This document shows, one piece after another, positions 1 through 6,982 of a DNA stretch of 14,183 nucleotides. Source of the stretch: Bacteroidales bacterium UBA1208 (GTDB taxonomy: Bacteria > Bacteroidota > Bacteroidia > Bacteroidales > P3); the NCBI GenBank assembly GCA_002309955.1, contig DBXQ01000067.1, positions 3,727-17,909 on the forward strand, written 5' to 3'. How positions within the stretch are numbered: the first letter of the stretch is position 1; the number at the start of each line of letters is the position of its first letter. The notes beneath the pieces are model-generated. The model saw only the letters and a list, made by a program, of their open reading frames with translations. It had not been told where the DNA came from and searched no databases. Made by a program: the position numbers and the translations under genes.

Positions 1-45
1 ATTGTCCCCATGCTCACCGAGCGCCTCAAATCGATGCAGAAGTAA
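1..45 (+). CDS. C-terminal end of an unidentified protein (partial)
   Basis: Frame 1 is open from the window edge and ends with TAA at 43-45, giving 14 residues that end in Leu-Lys-Ser-Met-Gln-Lys. A strong intrinsic terminator starts 20 bp later, which supports this as the true end of a plus-strand gene or operon. Too little is present to name the protein. Confidence 0.6.
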   Translation: MVPMLTERLKSMQK

Positions 46-64
46 CATCACTTCATAAACAATC

Positions 65-99
65 AGAGACATCCCAAGCCGGGATGTCTCTTTTTTTTT
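65..99 (+). terminator. Rho-independent terminator of the upstream gene
   Basis: A perfect 11-bp stem (65-75 with 81-91) encloses a 5-nt loop and runs directly into a tract of nine T (91-99). This is a textbook intrinsic terminator 20 bp after the stop codon at 43-45. Confidence 0.93.
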
Positions 100-612
100 A
101 ATTATACTATTTGGCATTATGCTAAAAAGTATAATTGTTATATATTGATAATTAATGACATATAATATATAAATGTATGAATAAGGTATTTAAAGTGTAT
201 TAATTACATGTATTATAATTACTCCCCTATGTTGGGGTGTGGATGGTATCGTGAAGGTGGACAATGGACAAAAGCATGACGATGTCACCATTTTCTGTGT
301 GAGGAGGGAGGGCAAGAGAACCTATTGTGGAATCCATTTTTCTTTGTGAACCTTTTCCGACAAGGGAGAGTGTGTTTGTAATTACCTTGAACATGGATGG
401 GTTTGCCTTCAATTTTCAATATGGCAGACTTTGTTTTATGGACGATTTGCTTGATTTACCTACATATTGACAAGGTATCTCAGTTATATGTAAAAATAGA
501 TAAGGTATCAGTTTCTTGTGTAAATATCTTATTTGTAGTATGATAAGATTTTTTTTGTTGTTAAATACTTCTTTTTTTAATGTTAATTTGCAAAAAAATT
601 AAGAATTATGTG
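100..612. other. AT-rich intergenic spacer
   Basis: About 510 bp of mostly AT-rich DNA separate the terminator at 65-99 from the nagB promoter. A less AT-rich island lies at about 225-420, with a 61-codon minus-strand frame that has no recognisable motif or protein-like composition, so I do not call a gene. The only structure I see is the near-duplicated segment at 469-528. Confidence 0.6.
469..528 (+). repeat. Two imperfect copies of a 30-nt AT-rich unit
   Basis: GACAAGGTATC at 469-479 recurs as GATAAGGTATC at 499-509, exactly 30 bp apart. In both copies it is followed by AGTT and, further on, TGTAAA. The pair lies about 85-145 bp upstream of the nagB promoter. It could be a duplicated regulator site or just low-complexity sequence. 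Confidence 0.4.
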
Positions 613-642
613 TTGCGTAATCAAAAAAAATAAGTAATTTTG
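613..642 (+). promoter_or_regulatory. Bacteroides-type promoter of nagB
   Basis: A -33 TTG (613-615) and a -7 element TAATTTTG (635-642) are separated by 19 nt. This matches the Bacteroidota primary sigma consensus TTG-N19-21-TAnnTTTG. The predicted start of transcription is near 650, giving a leader of about 60 nt before the nagB ATG at 713. No riboswitch-like fold is visible in the leader. Confidence 0.8.
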
Positions 643-712
643 CAAAATTGAAGGCTAATGTGTTTAATCTATTCAAACAGGCAATTGTTAAATTCATAAA
701 TAGTTCTTTATT

Positions 713-1534
713 ATGAGAGTAATCATTACAAAAGACTACAAAGACATGTCTTTATGGGCAGCGAACTACGTTGCTCAAAGAATCATCGATGCCAATCCCA
801 CACCCGAGAGACCGTTCGTCTTGGGTTGCCCTACAGGCAGCTCCCCTAAAGGTCTTTACAAGCATCTGATTGAGTTGAATAAAAAGGGTGTGATTAGTTT
901 CCAAAATGTCATCACCTTCAACATGGACGAATATGTTGGGCTGGATGTCAATCATCCTGAAAGCTATCACAGTTTTATGTGGAGCAATTTCTTCAGCCAT
1001 ATTGACATAAAGAAGGAAAATGTTCACATTTTAGATGGCAATGCTCCAGACCTCCTTGCCGAGTGTCAACACTATGAGGATATGATTGCAGAAGCAGGCG
1101 GTATAGACCTTTTCATGGGTGGCATTGGCCCCGACGGCCATATCGCTTTCAACGAGCCGGGCAGTAGCCTCTCTTCACGTACACGTATCAAAACACTTAC
1201 TACCAACACTATCCAAGCTAACTGCCGTTTCTTTGACGGAGATGTGTCACAGGTGCCTAAGCAGGCTTTGACTGTGGGTGTTGGAACAGTGATGGATGCC
1301 CGCGAGGTGTTGATTTTATGCAATGGTCCAGCCAAGTCGAGAGCTCTCCATCATATGATTGAAGAAGGTGTAAGCCATATGTGGACAGCCAGCATGTTGC
1401 AGATGCACCGCCATGGTATTGTTGTTTGTGATGAGGAGGCGTGCGAAGAGTTGAAAATCAGCACGTATAATTATTTCAAGGATAAACAGCAGTTGGAGGG
1501 GGTGATTGATTGCTACATCCACCGTTTTGAATAG
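713..1534 (+). CDS. nagB: Glucosamine-6-phosphate deaminase
   Basis: The enzyme converts glucosamine-6-phosphate and water to fructose-6-phosphate and ammonia in the cytosol. It feeds amino sugars from N-acetylglucosamine, mucin glycans or peptidoglycan into glycolysis. The 273 residues are close to the 266 of E. coli NagB and align almost without gaps. Asp72 sits in FNMDEYVGL. The catalytic set Asp141, His143 and Glu148 lies in GIGPDGHIAFNEPG. Arg158 and Lys160, allosteric-site positions in E. coli NagB, are also kept. The P-T-G-S-S-P loop near residues 40-45 would bind the sugar phosphate. The ATG at 713 fits the promoter spacing and a compact N-terminus. There is no Shine-Dalgarno sequence, only AT-rich DNA, as usual in this phylum. 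No nagA or transporter gene adjoins it, and its own promoter and terminator make it monocistronic. Confidence 0.98.
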   Translation: MRVIITKDYKDMSLWAANYVAQRIIDANPTPERPFVLGCPTGSSPKGLYKHLIELNKKGVISFQNVITFNMDEYVGLDVNHPESYHSFMWSNFFSHIDIKKENVHILDGNAPDLLAECQHYEDMIAEAGGIDLFMGGIGPDGHIAFNEPGSSLSSRTRIKTLTTNTIQANCRFFDGDVSQVPKQALTVGVGTVMDAREVLILCNGPAKSRALHHMIEEGVSHMWTASMLQMHRHGIVVCDEEACEELKISTYNYFKDKQQLEGVIDCYIHRFE

Positions 1535-1556
1535 CAGAAAACCCAGAATCAATGTG

Positions 1557-1583
1557 AGGGATCGCCATGGCGGTCCCTTTTTT
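1557..1583 (+). terminator. Rho-independent terminator of nagB
   Basis: AGGGATCGCC (1557-1566) can pair with GGCGGTCCCT (1569-1578), with one wobble and the innermost pairs opening to form the loop. A T tract follows to 1583. It starts 22 bp after the nagB stop codon. Confidence 0.88.
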
Positions 1584-1597
1584 ATATGGGAAGAATG

Positions 1598-1645
1598 CAA
1601 AACCATTGACTATGGTCGGCCTGGATGAAGGAAGAAATGGTTTTG
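1598..1645. repeat. Inverted repeat, 10-bp arms
   Basis: CAAAACCATT at 1598-1607 is matched perfectly by AATGGTTTTG at 1636-1645, with 28 bp between the arms. A smaller hairpin, ACCAT/ATGGT, can form inside using the left arm. Confidence 0.55.
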
Positions 1646-1685
1646 TTAAGGCACATGTTATTGGCACTTTGCAAACGTCAGTCTT

Positions 1686-1722
1686 TCGGTTGTTCTTCGA
1701 TCATTTACCATAGAACAACCGA
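1686..1722. repeat. Inverted repeat, 11-bp arms
   Basis: TCGGTTGTTCT at 1686-1696 pairs perfectly with AGAACAACCGA at 1712-1722 around a 15-nt loop. There is no T tract, so it is not an intrinsic terminator. Confidence 0.65.
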
Positions 1723-1800
1723 TGAGCAACTGTTTTAGGAGTGAAGGATGGACATGGGTTCGAATCTGTGTGGTTATCCCAAATCGGTCATTGGAATCAA

Positions 1801-1820
1801 GATTCATGTTGACATGAATC
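1801..1820. repeat. Short hairpin, 8-bp stem
   Basis: GATTCATG at 1801-1808 pairs with CATGAATC at 1813-1820 around a TTGA loop. One further T-A pair could close the loop to two nucleotides. Confidence 0.6.
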
Positions 1821-1853
1821 ATTATCATTAGGAGAATAGCAATCTTTTTTAAT

Positions 1854-1869
1854 CGAAAAGCCCTTTTCG
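1854..1869. repeat. Short palindrome
   Basis: CGAAAAG (1854-1860) and CTTTTCG (1863-1869) are perfect inverted arms separated by two bases. The hairpin lies just right of a run of T (1845-1850), which on the minus strand becomes a run of A, so it is not a minus-strand terminator. Confidence 0.5.
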
Positions 1870-1879
1870 CACAGACCTT

Positions 1880-1991
1880 GGCTCACTCGGTCATCCACCT
1901 TTCGACCTCCGTTCTTCCTCAGTTCGCCTTCTGAAATGGGAGAACGATGGGAGAACTGAGGACTAAGGAGCGAGGGAAGATCGACCGAGCC
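1880..1991. repeat. Long nested imperfect inverted repeat
   Basis: The outer arms are CTCGGTC (1886-1892) with GACCGAG (1983-1989), with flanking GGCTC and GCC also in part complementary. The inner arms are CCTCAGTTC (1917-1925) with GAACTGAGG (1953-1961), a perfect 9-bp match. Together they could fold the 112-bp segment into a long interrupted hairpin, resembling a small non-coding interspersed element. Confidence 0.55.
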
Positions 1992-2075
1992 TATATCGGT
2001 CACCGGAACGGAAAACAGAAAGAAGCGGTTATTATCAGCCTTTCCATTTCACATGTCTCCGCTTTGCTCTTGAAC

Positions 2076-2092
2076 GGCCTCTGCCGGAGGCC
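2076..2092. repeat. GC-rich hairpin
   Basis: GGCCTC (2076-2081) and GAGGCC (2087-2092) form a perfect 6-bp GC-rich stem around a TGCCG loop. Its base composition contrasts with the AT-rich surroundings. Confidence 0.5.
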
Positions 2093-2325
2093 TGCTTAGC
2101 CTAATGACAGATTTGGGGTTAATGGGATGGTGTGTGTGGATAGAAAAGGATGATATGGGATTCTGTGGGATGAATGAGGAAATTTGTGTGTGTTGCGGAT
2201 ATGAAGATGTTTTGATAGAAGCAACATTGTTTATCTTTGCAGACGGAACAATGGTCAGGAGTAGGGCGTTGGGAAGTTCTGTTTCAGAGAGTTGTTTGAC
2301 ATATTGGGCTTTGGATATAATTTGT

Positions 2326-2380
2326 ATTGGAATCTCCTGCGTAGCTATCGCTTACGGGCTGTTGGAATCGTCATTCCAAT
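2326..2380. repeat. Palindromic 55-bp element
   Basis: ATTGGAAT at 2326-2333 is the inverse of ATTCCAAT at 2373-2380. Inside lies a second copy of the left arm, TTGGAAT (2362-2368), that forms a 7-bp, 4-nt-loop hairpin with the right arm, and an imperfect stem around 2339-2355. The motif ATTGGAAT also occurs at 1790-1797. Confidence 0.5.
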
Positions 2381-2475
2381 CAATACTTGTTTTCTAACGA
2401 CCGATTCGGGTTTATGTATGGGTGGCGGAATGACACTCATAAAATGGCTGGTCCAGGTTAGCGGGACGGGAATGG

Positions 2476-3378
2476 TTATTCGAGGATAGAGGGCTGGTTA
2501 GTGGCATATTTTTTCAGCCAGGTGAGTTGTTTTTTGGCATAGTGCCAGGTGTTGAGCCGTATGGTGTCGGCTATGACGGTGCGTTGGCTTTCGGTGAGGG
2601 GGAATGGCGTGTCGCCACATGCCTGCCAAAGGGTGAAGAATTCTTTATAGCCTACGGTGTTGAGGGCGGTGAGGTGGCGGAGCGGGAAGAGGTGGCGGGC
2701 TTCTTCTTCCAGTCCGAGAAGCATCATCTGGTCTACACGTTTGTCGATGCGTCGGCGCAGCAGTTCGCGGGGATGGGTGATAACGATTTGTTCGATGAGG
2801 AAGGGACGTTGGGCGGGAGGTTGGTTGATGAGTTGGCTGTAGGGGCGACCTGCGGTGATGGTGACTTCGAGAGCGCGTTGGATGCGGATTCCGTTAGCAG
2901 GGTCGACGGTGCGGTAGTAGTCGGGATCGAGTGTGCGGAGCATGGAGCGGAGGCTTTCAACGCCTTCGGTGCGAAGTTTTTGTTGGAGTTGGAGACGCAG
3001 TTCGGGGTCTGGGTCGGGAAGACGGGCTATGCCTTGGCAGAGGGCTTGTATGTAGAGCCCGCTTCCTCCAACAGCGACAACGGTGTCGTGGGTCTCGAAT
3101 AAGTGGTCGATGCAGGCCAATGCTTCCTGTTCGTAGGTGAAGACGTTGTAGGGGTCGGTGACGGAACGGCAGGCAATGAAATGGTGAGGGACGGCAGAGA
3201 GTTCGTCGGTTGAGGGACGTGCGACACCGATATTGAGTTCGCGGTAGAATTGACGTGAGTCACACGACACAATTTCTGTTTGTAATTGTTGTGCCAGCTG
3301 GATTGCGTAGGCAGTCTTGCCTGCAGCGGTGGGGCCGAGTATGATTTTAAGAGTCTTGATTGTTCGTTGGTTCTTAAT
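2476..3378 (-). CDS. miaA: tRNA dimethylallyltransferase, non-canonical start
   Basis: MiaA transfers a dimethylallyl group to N6 of A37 in tRNAs that read U-initial codons. Residue numbers assume an ATT start at 3378 (300 residues, normal family length). The P-loop GPTAAGKT is at 15-22, the substrate-binding SCDSRQFYRELNIG begins at 38, VGGSGLY at 103-109, DPANGIRIQRALEV at 159-172, and the C-terminal YAKKQLTWL at 280-288. Upstream of the P-loop the frame has no ATG, GTG or TTG. The first canonical-type codon is a GTG at 3270, which would remove the P-loop and cannot be the start. Likely starts are ATT at 3376-3378, overlapping the cca stop as ATTAA, or ATC at 3358-3360, which would give a compact (M)KTLKIILGPT N-terminus. 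It is last in the cca operon, and the overlap suggests translational coupling. Identity is firm; the start is not. Confidence 0.92.
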   Translation of the reverse strand: MKNQRTIKTLKIILGPTAAGKTAYAIQLAQQLQTEIVSCDSRQFYRELNIGVARPSTDELSAVPHHFIACRSVTDPYNVFTYEQEALACIDHLFETHDTVVAVGGSGLYIQALCQGIARLPDPDPELRLQLQQKLRTEGVESLRSMLRTLDPDYYRTVDPANGIRIQRALEVTITAGRPYSQLINQPPAQRPFLIEQIVITHPRELLRRRIDKRVDQMMLLGLEEEARHLFPLRHLTALNTVGYKEFFTLWQACGDTPFPLTESQRTVIADTIRLNTWHYAKKQLTWLKKYATNQPSILE

Positions 3379-4807
3379 GGGTTGTTCCGGAGACGGGGTA
3401 GAGGCCCAGTTCGGCGGCTTTTTGGAGCATCATCTGCCAGGCAGCGTCTCTGTCGTTGGGGATAATGCCGTCGAGGATGGCGTCTTTGATGGCGTCTTTG
3501 ATTGTTCCGATTTCGCGGCAAGGGGCGATGTTGAAGGTTCTCATGATGTCTTCGCCGCTGACAGGGGGTTGGAAATTGCGAATGCGGTCGCGTTCTTCCA
3601 ACTCGACTAATTTTTTGCGGACAAGTTGGAAGTTTTTCATGTAGCGGCGCACTTTTTCTTCGTTTTTGCTGGTGATGTCGGCTTGACAGAGTATCATGAG
3701 GTCGTCGATGTCGTCGCCAGCGTCGAAGAGGAGACGACGGACGGCAGAGTCTGTCACTTGGTCTTCTGCCAGAATGATTGGACGGAGATGCAGGAGAACC
3801 AGTTTTTCGACATATTTCATTTTGTTGTCGAGGGGTAGGCGCAGTCGGGTGAAGATTTTTTTCACCATGTGGCTTCCTTTGACTTCATGACCGTGGAATG
3901 TCCAGCCCAGTTTGGGGTCGTAGCGTTTGGTTGCAGGTTTGCCTATGTCGTGGAGGATGGCTGCCCAGCGAAGCCATAGGTCGTCGCTGTGGGCGGCTAC
4001 GTGGTCGAGAACTTCGAGTGTGTGGTAGAAGTTGTCTTTGTGTCCGTGTGTGCCGACGGTTTCGACTCCTTTCAGATTATTGAATTCGGGGAAGATTATG
4101 GCCATGAGGCCGGTTTTTTGCAGAAGTTTGAAGCCTATGGATGGGGAAGGGGAGAGAATGATTTTGTTGAGTTCGGCCGTGATGCGTTCGGCCGATACAA
4201 TATGGATGCGTTCGGCATTACACTGTATGGCGTTGAGGGTTTTGGGAAGGATGTGGAATTGCAGTTGTGTTGCAAAACGGATGGCACGCATCATGCGGAG
4301 CGGATCGTCGCTGAAAGTGATGTCGGGGTCGAGAGGGGTGCGGATGAGGCCTTGGTCGAGGTCGTGGATGCCGCCAAAGGGATCTAATAGTTGGCCGAAG
4401 GTGGCGTTGTTGAGCGATACGGCCATGGCGTTGATGGTAAAATCGCGGCGGTTTTGGTCGTCCTGCAGGGTGCCGTCTTCTACGATGGGTTTTCTGCTGT
4501 CGTGACGGTAGCTTTCGCGTCGGGCTCCGACAAATTCTATTTGCCATAATGTCCCTTCATGGCGGTAATGGAATGAAGCTGTGCCGAAATGTTTGAAGAC
4601 AGTTACTTGTATGTTGGGATTTATGGCTTGTGCTGTGGCTTGTGCCAGTTGGATTCCGTTGCCGATACACACGATGTCGATGTCGGTGCAGGGGCGGTGC
4701 AGGAAATGGTCGCGGACTACACCGCCCACGGCGTAGGCTTGAACCCCCAATTGGTCAGCGGTGTTGCCGACTATTCGGTAGATAGGGTTATCGAGTATGA
4801 GATCCAT
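3374..4807 (-). CDS. cca: CCA tRNA nucleotidyltransferase with HD domain
   Basis: A class II nucleotidyltransferase that adds or repairs the 3'-terminal CCA of tRNAs without a template. Of 477 residues, the head domain has GGVVRD (28-33) and the metal-binding pair Asp42 and Asp44 in TDIDIV. The motif RRDFTINAM (120-128) and the helix RMMRAIRFA (171-179) follow. An HD-type domain spans about 255-375, with His262, His286-Asp287 in ILHDIGKP, and GHEVKG near 306-311; such domains can carry phosphohydrolase activity. It could in principle be an A-adding or CC-adding variant, but a single copy in an operon with miaA favours the full CCA enzyme. The ATG at 4807 lies 42 bp after the upstream MORN gene and gives a normal N-terminus. 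The stop codon overlaps the presumed miaA start, so the two tRNA maturation genes are probably co-translated. Confidence 0.95.
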   Translation of the reverse strand: MDLILDNPIYRIVGNTADQLGVQAYAVGGVVRDHFLHRPCTDIDIVCIGNGIQLAQATAQAINPNIQVTVFKHFGTASFHYRHEGTLWQIEFVGARRESYRHDSRKPIVEDGTLQDDQNRRDFTINAMAVSLNNATFGQLLDPFGGIHDLDQGLIRTPLDPDITFSDDPLRMMRAIRFATQLQFHILPKTLNAIQCNAERIHIVSAERITAELNKIILSPSPSIGFKLLQKTGLMAIIFPEFNNLKGVETVGTHGHKDNFYHTLEVLDHVAAHSDDLWLRWAAILHDIGKPATKRYDPKLGWTFHGHEVKGSHMVKKIFTRLRLPLDNKMKYVEKLVLLHLRPIILAEDQVTDSAVRRLLFDAGDDIDDLMILCQADITSKNEEKVRRYMKNFQLVRKKLVELEERDRIRNFQPPVSGEDIMRTFNIAPCREIGTIKDAIKDAILDGIIPNDRDAAWQMMLQKAAELGLYPVSGTTH

Positions 4808-4849
4808 GATGCCACGACTGGGGAAGAGGTATATCCCTGCGGATGATTG

Positions 4850-5584
4850 TTATTTTTGCGAGGAGGTGTTTTTTGAGTAGTCGACAGTGTTGTCGAGGTT
4901 GCCTTCTTCGTCATAGAATTCCCAGATGCCTATTCGTTTTCCCGATTGGTAGTTTCCTTGGTAGAAAGGAACTCCATTTTGACGATAGACGGTATAGGGG
5001 CCGTCTTCGACTCCGTTTACGAAGTTTGCCTCGACTTGGATATTGCCATTGGGGAAATAAAAGAACACGCGGCCGTCACGCATTCCGTCGGTGAGACGTT
5101 CGGTGCTGCGGACGGTGAAGTTGCTGTAGAATTGGATGATGTCTTGATGGTTGTCGGAACAGAATGCTACGGTGCTGGGGGTTCCGAAGGTGCCCATATC
5201 GGTGACTATGACGGAGTCGAGTTTTCCGTCATAGTATGGGTTTCCGTTCCGGTTCATAAAGACCCAATTGTTGCCAAATTCATGGTTTTGGGTAAAGTCT
5301 CCGGTGGCAAAAATCTGGCCATTGTCGAAGTAGTATTTCCAGATGCCGTCGGGTACTTCGGGACTTCCGGTGAAATTTTTTTCGAATTGGAGTTGGCCGT
5401 TTTCATAATACATCCGTTCCCCGACACGTATGGGGGCTTTTTTATCGCCTTTGACCAGAAAAACGAGCATTGGTTTGCCGTTGGGATATTTCTGGATAAT
5501 TTCTTCGCGGACAGGATGGCATGCGGCTGACAGAATAGTGACAGCCAGTGCGATGAGGATGATGTGTTTGGATAAAAGTTTCAT
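4850..5584 (-). CDS. MORN-repeat secreted protein or lipoprotein
   Basis: The 244-residue protein has a hydrophobic signal segment (residues 6-21) ending in Ser-Ala-Ala-Cys22. This is a loose lipobox, so attachment to a membrane is likely but not certain. The rest consists of MORN or YwqK-type repeats with the pattern G-x-W-x-x-Y-x-x-N-G-x. Examples are GERMYYENGQ (55-64), DGIWKYYFDNGQ (79-90), DGRVFFYFPNG (170-180), DGPYTVYRQNG (194-204) and IGIWEFYDEEGN (218-229). Residues about 115-165 are not repeat-like. Annotation pipelines often call such proteins YwqK-family antitoxins, but no toxin partner is adjacent and I would not assign that role. The gene lies between der and cca with gaps of 27 and 42 bp, so it is co-transcribed with translation genes. 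Function is unknown; a scaffold or contact surface at the envelope is one possibility. Confidence 0.82.
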   Translation of the reverse strand: MKLLSKHIILIALAVTILSAACHPVREEIIQKYPNGKPMLVFLVKGDKKAPIRVGERMYYENGQLQFEKNFTGSPEVPDGIWKYYFDNGQIFATGDFTQNHEFGNNWVFMNRNGNPYYDGKLDSVIVTDMGTFGTPSTVAFCSDNHQDIIQFYSNFTVRSTERLTDGMRDGRVFFYFPNGNIQVEANFVNGVEDGPYTVYRQNGVPFYQGNYQSGKRIGIWEFYDEEGNLDNTVDYSKNTSSQK

Positions 5585-5611
5585 GTAGGTTTGTGTATGG
5601 ATGTTATTGTA

Positions 5612-6919
5612 TTATTTGGCACGGAAATAGATGTTGATTGGGACACCGTGGAAGTCCCACATCTCGCGCATTCTGTTTTCGACAAAACGTTTGTAGGGGT
5701 CGCGTATGTACTGAGGCAGATTGCAGAAGAATACGAATTGTGGATAGGGTGTGGGCAATTGGGTGATGTATTTAATCTTAATCCATTTTCCTTTGACCGA
5801 TGGAGGGGGATTCTGCTCTTTGACGATAGGTAGCAGCATGTCGTTCAATTCGCTGGTGGAAATGCGACGTGAACGGGATTCGAAAACTTGTTTGGCGGTT
5901 TCGAGAACTTTGAATATGCGTTGTTTGTTTAGCACGCTTGTGAAAACGATAGGTACATCTTCGAAGGGGGACATACGGCTCCGAATCAGGTCTTCAAACT
6001 GTTTGTGGGTTTTGTTGTCTTTCTCAATGAGATCCCATTTGTTTACCACAATCACTACTCCTTTGTTGTTCCGTTGGATAAGGGAGAAGATGTTGAGGTC
6101 TTGTTGTTCAAGGCCTTGGCTGGCATCGAGCATAAGAATGCAGACATCGCTGTTTTCGATTGCACGTATGCTGCGCATGACTGAATAGAACTCAAGGTCT
6201 TCGCTCACTTTCGACTTTTTGCGTAGACCTGCTGTATCAACAAAATTGAAGTCGAAACCGAACATGTTGTAGCGGGTGTAGATGCTGTCGCGTGTGGTAC
6301 CGGCAATAGGGGTAACGATGTTGCGTTCCTGTCCGGTAATGAAGTTGATGAAAGAACTTTTGCCAACATTGGGGCGGCCAACGACAGCTATGCGTGGGAG
6401 GCCGTCGCTTTCATCCGGTCCGCCTTCGTCAAAGTCCTTGACAACGGCATCGAGGAGGTCTCCTGTCCCGCTGCCACTGATTCCGGCAATGGGGTAGGGG
6501 TCGCCCAGCCCAAGAGTGTAGAATTCGGATAGATTGTCCATCTCTTTGGCATTGTCAACTTTGTTGGCCACGAGCAAGACTTTCTTTGAGCATTTGCGCA
6601 ACATGTTTGCTACGTCTTCATCCATGGGTGTCAACCCTTCACGGGCATCGACAAGGAATAGTATGGTGTCTGCCTCGTCAACTGCAAGTTGCACTTGTTT
6701 GCGTATTTCTATTTCGAATTCGTCGTCTCCTCCCATGACATAGCCCCCGGTGTCGATGATGGAGAAGTACTTTCCATTCCAGTCGGATTTGCCATATTGG
6801 CGGTCGCGGGTAACACCCGATGTTTCGTCAACAATGGCTTTGCGGGATTCTGTCAGTCGGTTGAAGAGTGTGGATTTGCCAACATTGGGGCGTCCAACGA
6901 TTGCTACTATGTTGCTCAT
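5612..6919 (-). CDS. der: Ribosome assembly GTPase Der (EngA)
   Basis: Der is an essential double-GTPase that acts in maturation of the 50S ribosomal subunit. The 435 residues fit the family length. The first GTPase domain has GRPNVGKS (9-16), DTGG (56-59) and NKVD (119-122). The second has GRPNVGKS (181-188), DTAG (228-231) and NKWD (293-296). A KH-like C-terminal domain covers about 350-435 and ends in the characteristic GVPINIYFRAK region. All GTP-binding motifs are intact. The ATG at 6919 leaves only six residues before the first beta-strand that leads to the P-loop, as expected. It lies 63 bp downstream of the DUF5723-like gene and 27 bp upstream of the MORN gene, and is probably part of one operon. 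I see no separate promoter in the 63-bp gap. Confidence 0.98.
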   Translation of the reverse strand: MSNIVAIVGRPNVGKSTLFNRLTESRKAIVDETSGVTRDRQYGKSDWNGKYFSIIDTGGYVMGGDDEFEIEIRKQVQLAVDEADTILFLVDAREGLTPMDEDVANMLRKCSKKVLLVANKVDNAKEMDNLSEFYTLGLGDPYPIAGISGSGTGDLLDAVVKDFDEGGPDESDGLPRIAVVGRPNVGKSSFINFITGQERNIVTPIAGTTRDSIYTRYNMFGFDFNFVDTAGLRKKSKVSEDLEFYSVMRSIRAIENSDVCILMLDASQGLEQQDLNIFSLIQRNNKGVVIVVNKWDLIEKDNKTHKQFEDLIRSRMSPFEDVPIVFTSVLNKQRIFKVLETAKQVFESRSRRISTSELNDMLLPIVKEQNPPPSVKGKWIKIKYITQLPTPYPQFVFFCNLPQYIRDPYKRFVENRMREMWDFHGVPINIYFRAK

Positions 6920-6982
6920 GCTTTTGTGTTCTTTATAAAAGGGATTTAGATGTTTAAGTAGATGAATGATTCTGGAATGATG

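Larger units (their letters stand above)
1584..2475. other. Gene-free region rich in inverted repeats
   Basis: Almost 900 bp between the convergent ends of nagB and miaA contain no reading frame with recognisable protein features. Frames at 1797-2003 (-), 2104-2397 (+) and 2292-2489 (+) have composition unlike their neighbours and run through the palindromes. At least seven separate inverted repeats lie here and are listed individually. No transposase fragment, tRNA or clear terminator for miaA was found. Confidence 0.65.

Noticed and set aside
227..412. 61-codon minus-strand frame in the spacer before nagB
   Set aside because: No recognisable motif, signal or promoter, and low-complexity ends. 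It is an isolated island in AT-rich DNA, so I cannot support it as a gene.
1756..1766. GGGTTCGAATC, resembling a tRNA T-loop
   Set aside because: The flanks do not form a T-stem beyond two pairs, and no acceptor, D or anticodon arm can be found around it.
1797..2003. 68-codon minus-strand frame between nagB and miaA
   Set aside because: Most of it is built from the nested inverted repeat at 1880-1991 and the hairpin at 1854-1869. Its residues look like translated repeat DNA.
2104..2397. 97-codon plus-strand frame with Cys- and Trp-rich start and a hydrophobic end
   Set aside because: Composition is atypical, no motif is recognised, and its end runs through the palindromic element at 2326-2380.
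2527..3102. 191-codon plus-strand frame opposite miaA, rich in Gly, Val and Glu
   Set aside because: It lies fully antisense to a gene with clear MiaA motifs. Its composition is what codon bias on the other strand would produce.
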